Source of the DNA: Comamonadaceae bacterium UBA2334
Lineage (GTDB): Bacteria; Pseudomonadota; Gammaproteobacteria; Burkholderiales; Burkholderiaceae_C
Assembly (NCBI GenBank): GCA_002344885.1
Contig: DDUQ01000065.1
Coordinates: 823-64,822, forward strand
Direction of reading: 5' to 3'
Length of the DNA stretch: 64,000 nt
A program made the translations under genes and the position numbers. The number at the start of each line of letters is the position of its first letter. Within the stretch, counting starts at the first letter, position 1. The notes beneath the pieces were generated by a model. The model did no database searches. It saw only the letters and a program-made list of their open reading frames with translations, and was not told the DNA's origin. This document shows positions 1 through 8,781 of the stretch, piece by piece.

Positions 1-277
1 CTCGCTGTGCATGGGCAACCAGGCGCAGGTGCGGGAAGGGGCAACCGTGGTGTCCACCTCCACCCGCAACTTCCCCAACCGCCTGGGCAAGAACACGAAC
101 GTGTTCCTGGCGTCGGCCGAGCTGGCCGCTGTGGCCTCCAAACTGGGCAAGTTGCCCACGAAGGAAGAGTACCTGGCTGGTACGGGTGTGATCACCGCCA
201 AGGCCGACCAGATCTACAAGTACATGAACTTCGACCAGATCGAAGAGTACGCAGAAACCGCCAAAACGGTGGCCTGA
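1..277 (+). CDS. acnB: Aconitate hydratase B, C-terminal fragment (cut by window start)
   Basis: Only the last 91 codons are present, in the frame starting at base 2 and ending at the TGA at 275-277. The peptide contains the Cys-Met-Gly-Asn-Gln stretch and the STSTRNFPNRLG segment typical of the C-terminal domain of AcnB, the bifunctional aconitase/2-methylisocitrate dehydratase of the TCA cycle. The cysteine at the window edge lies in the segment that supplies a ligand of the catalytic 4Fe-4S cluster in this family. The start and the N-terminal HEAT-like domain are outside the window. Its last 27 codons, stop codon and terminator occur a second time downstream at 1873-2003. Confidence 0.95.
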   Translation, partial: SLCMGNQAQVREGATVVSTSTRNFPNRLGKNTNVFLASAELAAVASKLGKLPTKEEYLAGTGVITAKADQIYKYMNFDQIEEYAETAKTVA

Positions 278-327
278 GCCGCTCGGCTTTGACCATGCAA
301 ACAAGACGGCCCTTCGGGGCCGTTTTT
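197..327 (+). repeat. acnB 3'-end direct repeat, copy 1 (functional gene end)
   Basis: Bases 197-327 match 1873-2003 at a constant offset of 1676 bp with about 8 mismatches in 131 positions (roughly 94 percent identity by eye). The repeat covers the last 27 codons of acnB, the stop codon, the spacer and the whole terminator hairpin. This copy is the end of the intact reading frame. The two copies bracket the gene at 646-1716. Confidence 0.9.
306..327 (+). terminator. Rho-independent terminator of acnB
   Basis: A perfect 7-bp stem ACGGCCC/GGGCCGT closed by a TTCG tetraloop (306-323) is followed directly by a run of T (323-328). It lies 29 bases after the acnB stop codon. Confidence 0.9.
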
Positions 328-411
328 TAATGTGTTCGCCAGCCGCCTGCAGTCATTGAGCAAACGCTGTAAGCGAACAGCCCTGATGCGCAGAACCCAG
401 TCAAGGCGGCT

Positions 412-567
412 TTACGCATGGGCACCATCGCACTCATCCACCGATTGGGCTTCCGCCTCCATGAGCCTGACCCATTCCTCATCTGTGGTGTAGTCGGTGG
501 CGTGTGGGCGGCGGTGGTGGGTGATGTGAGTGAGCAACGGGCCCACCGCAAGCACCCAGGCAGACAT
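412..567 (-). CDS. Possible small hypothetical protein (51 aa)
   Basis: An ATG at 565-567 opens a 51-codon frame ending in TAA at 412-414. It starts with a short hydrophobic stretch and then has an acidic C-terminal half (DYTTDEEWVRLMEAEA) that reads like real protein rather than GC-rich shadow sequence. It lies 78 bp downstream of the ATPase/STAS gene on the same strand, inside the segment bounded by the acnB repeats. I do not recognise the family and see no clear ribosome binding site. It could equally be the tail of a lost gene. Bases 328-411 hold nothing else I can name. Confidence 0.35.
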   Translation of the reverse strand: MSAWVLAVGPLLTHITHHRRPHATDYTTDEEWVRLMEAEAQSVDECDGAHA

Positions 568-645
568 CGATATGCAGGCTGGTCGTGCCTCAACCCCGTG
601 CCATGTTTGTGCACACGCGGTTGGACTGCCTGTTCGCTAAATGGG

Positions 646-1716
646 CTAAATGGCGACCCAGGGCGCAAACATCTCCACAGCCTGCGCCACCGGGAGGCTG
701 AGGTTCACGGGTTTCAACGTCACCTGCGGGTTGGCGGTGGCAAACACCCGAAACACCTCGTCCACAAAGCCCTGGCCGACCATGGCCACGCCTTCAAAGT
801 CCAGCACCACGGTCTTGAACTGTGTGGCGCGCTCCACCACCCACTTGCCTTGCGAGCGCGACACCAGCTGGCTGCCCAGCTGCGCCAGGCGCACGGGCAC
901 CTCCGTGGTATGAAAAGCGTCGCCGCCCACTTCGTCGGGCGAAAAGTAGCGCAGGTAGACGTCCTGCGCTGTGCGGGGGGTGTCCAGCGCCAGGGCCATG
1001 CGCACCACGGTGCCTTGGGTTGCGCCCTTCAGCTCGGCCAGCACGTCCACCCAGTCGAACCGGGGCAGGGTTTGGTGGGGTGGGTGGAGGTCGAATGTGA
1101 GGCCGCGGGAGGTGATGTCCAGCCCGTCCAGCATGCGCCTGGACACAAACACCCCCATGCCTGAATGCCCGCTGGCTGCGGTGGTGAACTTGCCTTTGGC
1201 CAGCTCCAGCAAGGCCAGCCGGTCGTCAAACAGGTTCAGCGCCTGGGCAATCTGTCGGAAGATGCCCACTCCATCGTCAGCCACCAGCATGTGCAGCGTG
1301 CCACCGGGCTGTTCCGGTCTGTGAGCGATGTGCGCCCCCAGCAGCAGGTGAGGAGCCTGGGAATGGTCCAGTGCGTTGTTCAGCATTTCGGTGAACGCGA
1401 TGTTGGCCAGGTTGACAACGTTCTCAGGCAAGCCCTGCATCAGCGGGGCCAGATGCTGTGCCCACACCCCAAATTCACCCCCGCCCTGGGCCACGGCCTC
1501 GCGGGTGGTGTGCGTCAGCCAAAAGCGCAACGGGCCGGGACTGTAGGTCTGGCGCGTGCCGGTGCCGTGGCGCAGCAGGTAACCCGCGTCGGCCAGCTTC
1601 TTGATGCGGCGTGACACCGCCACCCGCGACAGGCCTGTGCGCTCGGTGGCCACGCTGGCCAGTTGGGCGGTGTCTCGCGCGGTGGCGAGGATGATGGCGT
1701 CGTTTGCGTCGAGCAA
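646..1716 (-). CDS. HTH - GHKL ATPase - STAS-like (DUF4325) fusion protein
   Basis: 356 aa from a TTG start; no ATG lies upstream before an in-frame stop. Residues about 10-55 look like a winged helix-turn-helix of the MarR/replication-terminator type (GLSRVAVSRRIKKLADAGYL). Residues 105-240 carry GHKL-ATPase motifs: N-box E110..N113/N114 (FTEMLNNALDHS), G1 DDGVGI at 147-152 and G2 GHSGMG at 183-188. Residues about 268-345 resemble the STAS-like DUF4325 domain (VVLDFEGVAMVGQGFVDEVF). No phosphoacceptor His-kinase domain is visible. The layout suggests a DNA-binding, nucleotide-responsive switch combining an anti-sigma-like ATPase with an anti-anti-sigma-like domain in one chain; that is inference. 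It is the only sizeable gene between the two acnB 3'-end copies and has no partner gene beside it. Confidence 0.8.
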   Translation of the reverse strand: MLDANDAIILATARDTAQLASVATERTGLSRVAVSRRIKKLADAGYLLRHGTGTRQTYSPGPLRFWLTHTTREAVAQGGGEFGVWAQHLAPLMQGLPENVVNLANIAFTEMLNNALDHSQAPHLLLGAHIAHRPEQPGGTLHMLVADDGVGIFRQIAQALNLFDDRLALLELAKGKFTTAASGHSGMGVFVSRRMLDGLDITSRGLTFDLHPPHQTLPRFDWVDVLAELKGATQGTVVRMALALDTPRTAQDVYLRYFSPDEVGGDAFHTTEVPVRLAQLGSQLVSRSQGKWVVERATQFKTVVLDFEGVAMVGQGFVDEVFRVFATANPQVTLKPVNLSLPVAQAVEMFAPWVAI

Positions 1717-1748
1717 CTGTATCTTTCGTATATCGTTTAAGGTCGATT

Positions 1749-1754
1749 ATTATA
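1749..1754 (-). promoter_or_regulatory. Perfect -10 box (TATAAT) for the ATPase/STAS gene
   Basis: On the minus strand TATAAT occupies 1754-1749 in a strongly AT-rich patch (about 1720-1780). It would place the transcript start some 25-30 bases before the TTG start codon at 1716. No convincing -35 hexamer stands at 16-18 bp, so an activator or extended contact may be needed. Confidence 0.45.
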
Positions 1755-1872
1755 TCCTTTATAGCTCAAAATTGTGTATTATGCCCGTCTCCGAGCAGTA
1801 TTGTGCCCTTTGCGCCGGATTGAAATGTCCCCATTGATGTTGAAGAGGGCCAGCATGACGGGGCAGGCGAGG

Positions 1873-2003
1873 GCCAATGCTGACCAGATCTACAAGTACA
1901 TGAACGTCGACCAGATCGAAGCGTACCCAGAGTCCGCCAAAACGGTGGCCTGAGCCGCTCGGCTTTGACCATGCAAACAAGACGGCCCCTCGGGGCCGTT
2001 TTT
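1873..2003 (+). repeat. acnB 3'-end direct repeat, copy 2 (degraded fragment)
   Basis: This is a second copy of bases 197-327. It encodes the last 27 codons of AcnB with substitutions (for example Phe to Val and Glu to Ala near the end), the same TGA at 1951-1953, the identical spacer after the stop, and the terminator hairpin with loop CTCG instead of TTCG. Upstream of 1873 similarity to acnB stops. A 33-codon frame starting at ATG 1855 runs through it but has no acnB N-terminus, so it is a relic. The position suggests that the 1.6 kb between the copies was inserted at the 3' end of acnB, or that a tandem duplication collapsed. Confidence 0.88.
1982..2003. terminator. Bidirectional terminator downstream of glpD
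   Basis: The repeated acnB terminator: stem ACGGCCC/GGGCCGT with loop CTCG, followed by five T on the plus strand. Read on the minus strand it lies 21 bases after the glpD stop and is followed by CTTGTTT, so it can end glpD transcription. It is therefore a recycled terminator. Confidence 0.75.
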
Positions 2004-2023
2004 GCTGTGTAGCCCGCCACCCT

Positions 2024-3628
2024 CTACCAGACAGAGGGGGCCAACCCCGATGGCAGGTAATGCCCGCAGAGTCGGATGAATGCCTCCTCCCCGGGGTTGG
2101 TCTCCCCCTCCTGAGTGAGGATCTCGGCCACTGCGGGCGCCATGCTGGCGGCGGTGCGTGCGTCGAGGAACAGCGCCCGCCAGCGACGGGCCAGTACGTC
2201 TTCCACTGTGTGGGCGTGCTCGTGCCTGACGGCGTAGCGGACCATGCCCTCGGTGAGGCCCAGGCCCAGTGCCCTGTCGTGCCCGGGGCAGGCAGCAACC
2301 GCCGCCTGCTCGGTGCCATACACATGCAAGCCCGGCGGCACTGACAACGCCGTGACGGGTTGGCCATCGCCGGGCGCGCCGAACAGCCGGTGGTGCTCGC
2401 TCAGACCACCCTGGCGCCGTGGCAAAAGCCCAGCGTCAAAGCAGCGGGCGAGCACATCTTCTGCCATGGCGCGGTAGGTGGTCCATTTGCCACCGGTCAC
2501 GGTCACCAGGCCGTCCGCATCGACCACGATGGTGTGCTCCCGCGAGAGGGTCTTGGTGCCGCCCCCTGCCGTCTCCGGTGGGGCCACCAGCGGACGCAGC
2601 CCCACCCACACGCTGCGGATATCGTCGTGCTGCACAGGGCGGCTCAGCACCCTGCCGGCCTCGGTCAGGATGAACGCCAGTTCCTCATCGAAGGCGTTCG
2701 GCTCGCGCGGCAGGTCTGCACGCGGCGTGTCGGTGGTGCCCAGGATGAGCTTGCCCAGCCACGGCACGGCAAACAGCACCCGTCCATCCCGCGTTTTCGG
2801 AATCAGCAGGGCATGGTCGGCCGGCATGAAGTCGCGGTCAACCACCACGTGCACCCCCTGGCTGGGGCTGACCATGCGCTGTGGCACAGGGCGCTGTGCG
2901 CATGTGGCCGCCAACGCCCGCACATGATCCACCCACACACCGGTCGCATTGATCACGCAACGCGCCCGGATGTCATGTGACTGACCCCGGAGCCGGTCGT
3001 TCACCGTCAGCACCGAGAGCGCAGAGCTGGCTCCTTTCACAGGTGACAGCGCGGTCACTTCCGCGTAGTTCAGCATCACCGCGCCGGCAGCTTCTGCCGT
3101 TCGCGCCAACGCCAGCGCCAGCCGGGCGTCGTCGAACTGGCCATCCCAGTAGCGGACGCCACCGTGCAGCCCTTGGGCCCGCACACCGGGCAGGGCAAGC
3201 TGGGTTTGCCGGGCCGTCAGGAAATCGGTGTGCCCCAGTCCGGCCTGGCCCGCCATCAGGTCATACAGCTTCAGGCCGACCCCGTAAAACGGCGTCTGCC
3301 ACCACCCGTAGGAGGGCATGACGAACGGCAGCGGCTGTGCCAGGTGCGGTGCGAGCCGCAACACCGTAGCCCGCTCGGCCAACGCTTCGCGCACCAGGGC
3401 CACATTGCCCTGGGCGAGGTAGCGGACACCCCCGTGTAGCAGCTTGGTCGAGCGTGACGACGTGCCACCAGCGAAGTCGTGCGACTCCAGCAACACCACG
3501 GAAAACCCGCGCAGTGCAGCATCCAGTGCCACCCCCAGACCGGTGGCCCCGCCTCCGATGATGGCCACGTCGAACGCCGGTTGTTGTGCAAGGGACTCAA
3601 GCAGGGTTGCGCGATTCATGGGGAGCAT
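2024..3628 (-). CDS. glpD: Aerobic glycerol-3-phosphate dehydrogenase
   Basis: 534 aa (531 if the second ATG at 3617-3619 is used). FAD-dependent, membrane-associated oxidation of sn-glycerol-3-phosphate to dihydroxyacetone phosphate, feeding electrons to quinone. Visible features are the N-terminal dinucleotide-binding GGGATGLG (about residue 25), the TSSRSTKLLHGGVRYL signature of GlpD/GlpA proteins, and a C-terminal DUF-like helical region. Length fits the family (about 500-530 aa). It is divergent from glpR and shares a 105-bp intergenic region with it, so repression by GlpR at that site is likely. Termination is at the hairpin 1982-2003. Confidence 0.95.
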   Translation of the reverse strand: MLPMNRATLLESLAQQPAFDVAIIGGGATGLGVALDAALRGFSVVLLESHDFAGGTSSRSTKLLHGGVRYLAQGNVALVREALAERATVLRLAPHLAQPLPFVMPSYGWWQTPFYGVGLKLYDLMAGQAGLGHTDFLTARQTQLALPGVRAQGLHGGVRYWDGQFDDARLALALARTAEAAGAVMLNYAEVTALSPVKGASSALSVLTVNDRLRGQSHDIRARCVINATGVWVDHVRALAATCAQRPVPQRMVSPSQGVHVVVDRDFMPADHALLIPKTRDGRVLFAVPWLGKLILGTTDTPRADLPREPNAFDEELAFILTEAGRVLSRPVQHDDIRSVWVGLRPLVAPPETAGGGTKTLSREHTIVVDADGLVTVTGGKWTTYRAMAEDVLARCFDAGLLPRRQGGLSEHHRLFGAPGDGQPVTALSVPPGLHVYGTEQAAVAACPGHDRALGLGLTEGMVRYAVRHEHAHTVEDVLARRWRALFLDARTAASMAPAVAEILTQEGETNPGEEAFIRLCGHYLPSGLAPSVW

Positions 3629-3733
3629 GTGCCTTGTTCAGCAGATTTTCGATTTGTTTCGTTTTTGTTCATTATCTTTCCTTATTGCCCAAGTGTCCAA
3701 CTTGCGGTAAGGTCACCCTTCTACCGCCACGCC
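3629..3733. promoter_or_regulatory. Divergent glpD/glpR control region
   Basis: This AT-rich 105-bp gap holds several TTTCG/TTCG repeats in phase (TTTTCGATTTG, TTTCGTTTTTG) and TTGTTCATTATC. DeoR-family GlpR proteins bind short TTCG-containing repeats, so these are operator candidates. No textbook -35/-10 pair stands out. The assignment is inference from position and base composition. Confidence 0.4.
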
Positions 3734-4525
3734 ATGACACACATGAACCTGAATCCGCGTCAGACCCAACTGGTGGACGACGTGCGCATCCACGGCCCAC
3801 AGACCATCGAAGCCCTGGCCGAACGCTTCCATGTGACCCTTCAAACGGTGCGCCGGGACGTGCAACGCCTGGCCGATGCCGGCCTGCTGTCCCGCTTCCA
3901 CGGCGGGGTGCGTCTGGCAGGTTCAACCACCGAAAACATCGGGTACCGCCAGCGGCAGGGCATGGCGTCGGATGCCAAAACCCGTATCGCCCAGGCGGTG
4001 GCCGAACGGGTGCCCAACGGCTGTTCACTGATCATGAACATCGGCACAACCACGGAAGCCGTTGCACGCGCACTGAGCCAGCACAGGGGCCTGCGCGTGA
4101 TCACCAACAACCTGCACATCGCCTCGCTGATGAGCACCTACCCTGACTGCGAAGTGATCGTGGCCGGGGGACAGGTCCGCAGCGCCGACCAAGGCATCGT
4201 CGGCGAGGCCGCTGTGAATTTCCTTCGGCAATTCAAGGTCGACATCGGCCTCATCGGCATCAGTGGCATCGAGGCCGATGGCACCTTGCGTGACTACGAC
4301 TACCGCGAGGTGACGGTCGCACGCACCATCATCGAACAGTCACGCGAGGTCTGGCTGGCAGCCGACCACACCAAGTTCAACCGGCCCGCCATGGTGGAGC
4401 TGGCGCACCTGTCCGACATCGACATCCTGTTCACCGATGAGCCACCTCATGCTGCCTTCACCCCACTGTTGGAGCAGGGCAACGTGACGTGCATCGTCGC
4501 CAGTCCACCGCACAGCCCTGCCTGA
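3734..4525 (+). CDS. glpR: DeoR-family repressor of the glycerol genes
   Basis: 263 aa from ATG 3734 (ATG 3743 is an equally possible start). An N-terminal DeoR helix-turn-helix ([28 protein letters not shown], split here as [14 protein letters not shown]) is followed by the sugar-phosphate-sensing DeoRC domain with the [10 protein letters not shown] and DHTKF motifs. In this family glycerol-3-phosphate binding releases the repressor. It sits between glpD (divergent) and glpK (43 bp downstream, same strand), the classic context of GlpR, so it probably controls both. Confidence 0.92.
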   Translation: MTHMNLNPRQTQLVDDVRIHGPQTIEALAERFHVTLQTVRRDVQRLADAGLLSRFHGGVRLAGSTTENIGYRQRQGMASDAKTRIAQAVAERVPNGCSLIMNIGTTTEAVARALSQHRGLRVITNNLHIASLMSTYPDCEVIVAGGQVRSADQGIVGEAAVNFLRQFKVDIGLIGISGIEADGTLRDYDYREVTVARTIIEQSREVWLAADHTKFNRPAMVELAHLSDIDILFTDEPPHAAFTPLLEQGNVTCIVASPPHSPA

Positions 4526-4568
4526 CCCGGTTGTACATGCCCATCTGACCCTGCAAACGAGGCCTTCC

Positions 4569-6062
<1,494 letters not shown>

Positions 6063-6396
6063 CCACGCGGCACCCGCCCTGCGGGTGATGCCTGGCGTGT
6101 CAGCCCGCTGAAACCTGGGCCAGCAAGGCCCTGGCCGCTACCAGTACCACCCGCACCAACGGTACTGCCAGCTTCGACGCGCTGGATCCGTTTCCGCATG
6201 CAGCAGGCTGGTACTCACGCCTGCCTGGTCAGTGTTTGGCTGCACGGCATGAGGTCATCAGAGATTTTATTTTTTGACCAATAGCGCTTTATCCGTATGG
6301 ATTTTTTGCTATTATTTTTTTGATAACGCGACTCTATGCTGGCAAAAGCGTGCGTGCAGATGGCCAGAATGGTCGCCTGCACCGAAGGCAGACGGT
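6063..6396. other. Convergent intergenic gap after glpK
   Basis: The gap lies between two converging genes. A short hairpin (GCACCCGC/GCGGGTG, about 6069-6086) without a T-run follows glpK. The middle is AT-rich and contains one copy of the dispersed repeat at 6284-6326. No gene is apparent. Confidence 0.7.
6284..6326 (+). repeat. Dispersed intergenic repeat, copy A (partial)
   Basis: GCGCTTTATCCGTATGG followed by TTTTTTGCTATTATTTTTTTGATAA. The order GCGCTT - TAT - GG - TTTGCTAT - AT-rich - ATA matches the copies at 51452-51504 and (reverse complement) 53413-53480. Confidence 0.6.
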
Positions 6397-6843
6397 TCAA
6401 TTCAAAGTGTTGGCATTGCCAGATGCCAGCAGCCCCAGCAGGTCTTGCGTGTCGAGTTGGTAGTCGCTCAGCACCTGCACGGCATGTCCGGCATCGGTCA
6501 CTTGATAGAGATGGCGGGTCTTCAGTGTCCTGGCCGAGTTGGCCGCAATGGCCAAGCGGAAACTGTCTGGCAGCAGCTGGACCGAAACCTTGCAATGTGT
6601 GGTTTTGATCCATTCGGCAAAGTCTTTGAACAACGCCTGAGCACCTGGTGTGCCACCGTCCCAGCGGCGCATGTCGGCCAGCCGACCCCAGTGAGTGGTC
6701 CGCTCGGCAACCTCTCGCTTCATGTCCTGGATGTAGCGCTCGATGGACTCTTCATTGAAAGTGCCGACGAGTTCGGTACACAGGATATCGCCGCACCAGA
6801 AGATGCGGTACTCACCGTGCGGGCTGAACAGGGGGGCGGGCAT
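6397..6843 (-). CDS. Conserved hypothetical protein, possible STAS/SpoIIAA-like fold
   Basis: 148 aa from the ATG at 6841-6843; the open frame extends to 6921, but the extra 26 residues look non-coding. The chain reads as a soluble alpha/beta protein (PHGEYRIFWCGDILCTEL, then SIERYIQDMKREVAE, then WGRLADMRRWDGG). Its alternation of a strand-rich start, an amphipathic helix and a central hydrophobic strand is reminiscent of small STAS-like proteins, but I cannot assign a family. It is alone between two unrelated genes, so context gives no function. Confidence 0.65.
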   Translation of the reverse strand: MPAPLFSPHGEYRIFWCGDILCTELVGTFNEESIERYIQDMKREVAERTTHWGRLADMRRWDGGTPGAQALFKDFAEWIKTTHCKVSVQLLPDSFRLAIAANSARTLKTRHLYQVTDAGHAVQVLSDYQLDTQDLLGLLASGNANTLN

Positions 6844-6978
6844 GGATGGCAGGCTGCGTGTGTTGCGTCGCTGGAAAGGGCTGGCACATATTAGCTTCTG
6901 GGCCGTCAGCTTGCCTGGCAAGCCGCGAAAAAGCTTGGCTGTGCCCAGGGTCGCACGGGATGACGGCGGGGAGGGCAG

Positions 6979-7839
6979 TCAGGGCCTACCGGCTCGCCAA
7001 CCGTCATGCGCGTACACACCCAGTGCCAGCCAGATCAGGCCAAATCCGGCCAGTTTGTGCCAGCTCAACGGCTCTCCGTACAGCAGTGTCCCCAGCCCCA
7101 GCAGGATGCTCGGGGTCAGGTACTGCAACATGCCCATGGTGGACAGCGGCAACCGCCGCGCAGCGGCTGAAAACAGCAGCAACGGTATGGCGGTGACGGG
7201 GCCGGAGAGCGCCAGCAGCAGCCAGGTGTGGCTGTCGAGCTGGGCCTGTGCGGGCAGGTCCCAGCTCAGTGCCAGCAAGGCCAATGGCGCGAGCAGGAAG
7301 GTTTCCAGTGCCATGCCCTCCAGTGCCCCCATCGGTGCCAGCTTGCGGATCAGGCCGTACAGCGCAAACGACAGGGCCAACCCCAGCGCGATCCACGGCA
7401 CCGCGCCGCCCAGCCACGTCAACCAGCACACTGCCGTTGCCGCCAATGCCACGGCCAGCCATTGCTGTGGCCGCGGACGCTCGTGCAGCACCACAAACCC
7501 CAACGCCACATTGACCAGTGGCAGGATGAAGTAGCCCAGGCTGGCCTGTAGCACATGACCGTTGTTCACGGCCCAGATGTAAGTCAGCCAGTTGCAGGCC
7601 AGCAGCAGCGCAGATGTGGCAAACACCCCCACAACCTTGGGGCGCTGGCGCAAGCCAGCCAGCCATTGCCAACGCCGAAGCACCAGCAGAACCGCTGCCA
7701 CAAACAGCATGGACCACACCATGCGGTGCAGCACCACCTGCAGGGAGCCCACATGCTGCAACTGCTTGAAAAACAGCGGGAACAGGCCCCACAACCCATA
7801 GGCACCCACGCCCAGCCACAGCCCGGTGCGCATCAGCAT
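6979..7839 (-). CDS. rarD: EamA-family transporter, RarD-like
   Basis: 286 aa with about ten hydrophobic helices and two EamA repeats. The N-terminus GVGAYGLWGLFPLFFKQL and the segment NWLTYIWAVNNGHVLQASLGY are hallmarks of RarD (drug/metabolite transporter superfamily, inner membrane). The substrate is unknown; E. coli RarD was named for chloramphenicol sensitivity. The start is taken at 7839; an ATG at 7833 overlaps the upstream stop codon as TGATG. Translation is thus probably coupled to the DUF364 gene before it. Confidence 0.88.
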   Translation of the reverse strand: MLMRTGLWLGVGAYGLWGLFPLFFKQLQHVGSLQVVLHRMVWSMLFVAAVLLVLRRWQWLAGLRQRPKVVGVFATSALLLACNWLTYIWAVNNGHVLQASLGYFILPLVNVALGFVVLHERPRPQQWLAVALAATAVCWLTWLGGAVPWIALGLALSFALYGLIRKLAPMGALEGMALETFLLAPLALLALSWDLPAQAQLDSHTWLLLALSGPVTAIPLLLFSAAARRLPLSTMGMLQYLTPSILLGLGTLLYGEPLSWHKLAGFGLIWLALGVYAHDGWRAGRP

Positions 7840-8705
7840 GGCCCCGCCAAGGTGGCCCAGCCGGGCCAGTGGGCCCGGTCGATGGCGAACTTGCGGGTCG
7901 CGTGGCCCCATGACTCGCCCGCTGCCATGGCCGCCGCCAGCGCTGCGCCGTCGGTCACGCGCGTGCCGCCCATGAGCGTGACGCCGCGCGAGAACAGGGG
8001 GTCGGGCCACACACCGGCAGAAGGACCGATGACCGCAAACCGTTCGGCGCGTGGCGCGGCGGCAAGCATGTCATCCAGGGTGTCATTCAGCAGCATGGTG
8101 GAGGTGCCCACCACCGTGTTGCAGTCGGCCAGCAAAGCGCGGTCCACGCCAATGTGCAGCTGTGGAAAGCGTTTGCGTTGGCGGACCACCATGTCGGCGT
8201 CCATTTCCACCACGCTGAGCTGCCCACCGGCTTCGGTCACCCGCTGCACCAGCGGCGGGAAGAAGCCGATCATGCCCAGGTGGTCGTGCGGCCCCAGCAC
8301 CACGTCGCCCAGTGAATTGCCCGCCGCAGGTGGCTCGTAGCCCACGCGCCGCCAGACAGAGTCGGTCAACGCGTTGGCGGCTGCCAGCGCCACTGCCCGT
8401 TGCACCGGGTTGCCGTCGCCCAGCCGGGCGGCCAGGGCCAATGGGTCTGCCTGCGCCAGTGGCAGACCACCGCCAGGGGCATGGGCAGCCAGCAACTCGC
8501 GCAGCGTGTTGCCCAACTGGATGTACGACAGGCCGAACGAACCGTCAGCCAGCTCAATGGCGCAGAACTTGGCACCATGCTCGTCACACGGGTCTTTCAG
8601 ACGCGGTATGTGCAGTTGGTGCACCGGTGGCACAGGCCAGCGGGCTGACAATGTTGTGAGGATGCTGAGCAGATCGGTGGCAACGGAGTGGGGAATGCGA
8701 GGCAT
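7833..8705 (-). CDS. DUF364 protein (putative heavy-metal chelation domain)
   Basis: 290 aa from ATG 8703-8705; upstream codons in the open frame look non-coding. The C-terminal half has the DUF364 Rossmann-like features: LGMIGFFPPLVQRV, VVGTSTMLLNDTLDD and GPSAGVWPDPLFSRGVTLMGG (segments listed separately). The family is annotated from structure as a possible metal chelator or enolase-like protein related to anaerobic metallocofactor enzymes; no reaction is established. It precedes rarD with an overlapping TGATG junction, so the two are one transcription unit and RarD may export or import a ligand related to it. Confidence 0.8.
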   Translation of the reverse strand: MPRIPHSVATDLLSILTTLSARWPVPPVHQLHIPRLKDPCDEHGAKFCAIELADGSFGLSYIQLGNTLRELLAAHAPGGGLPLAQADPLALAARLGDGNPVQRAVALAAANALTDSVWRRVGYEPPAAGNSLGDVVLGPHDHLGMIGFFPPLVQRVTEAGGQLSVVEMDADMVVRQRKRFPQLHIGVDRALLADCNTVVGTSTMLLNDTLDDMLAAAPRAERFAVIGPSAGVWPDPLFSRGVTLMGGTRVTDGAALAAAMAAGESWGHATRKFAIDRAHWPGWATLAGPC

Positions 8706-8781
8706 GCCGGGATGGTACTTGCAGCGGCATGCGGGTTGCCCGTGGTGTTGCACGCGAGCGTGCTGGCCTACACTCGTGCGC

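Noticed and set aside
197..2003. Classical integrative element with integrase and att sites
   Set aside because: No integrase, transposase or relaxase gene lies between the repeats, and the target is not a tRNA gene. Only the duplication itself is claimed.
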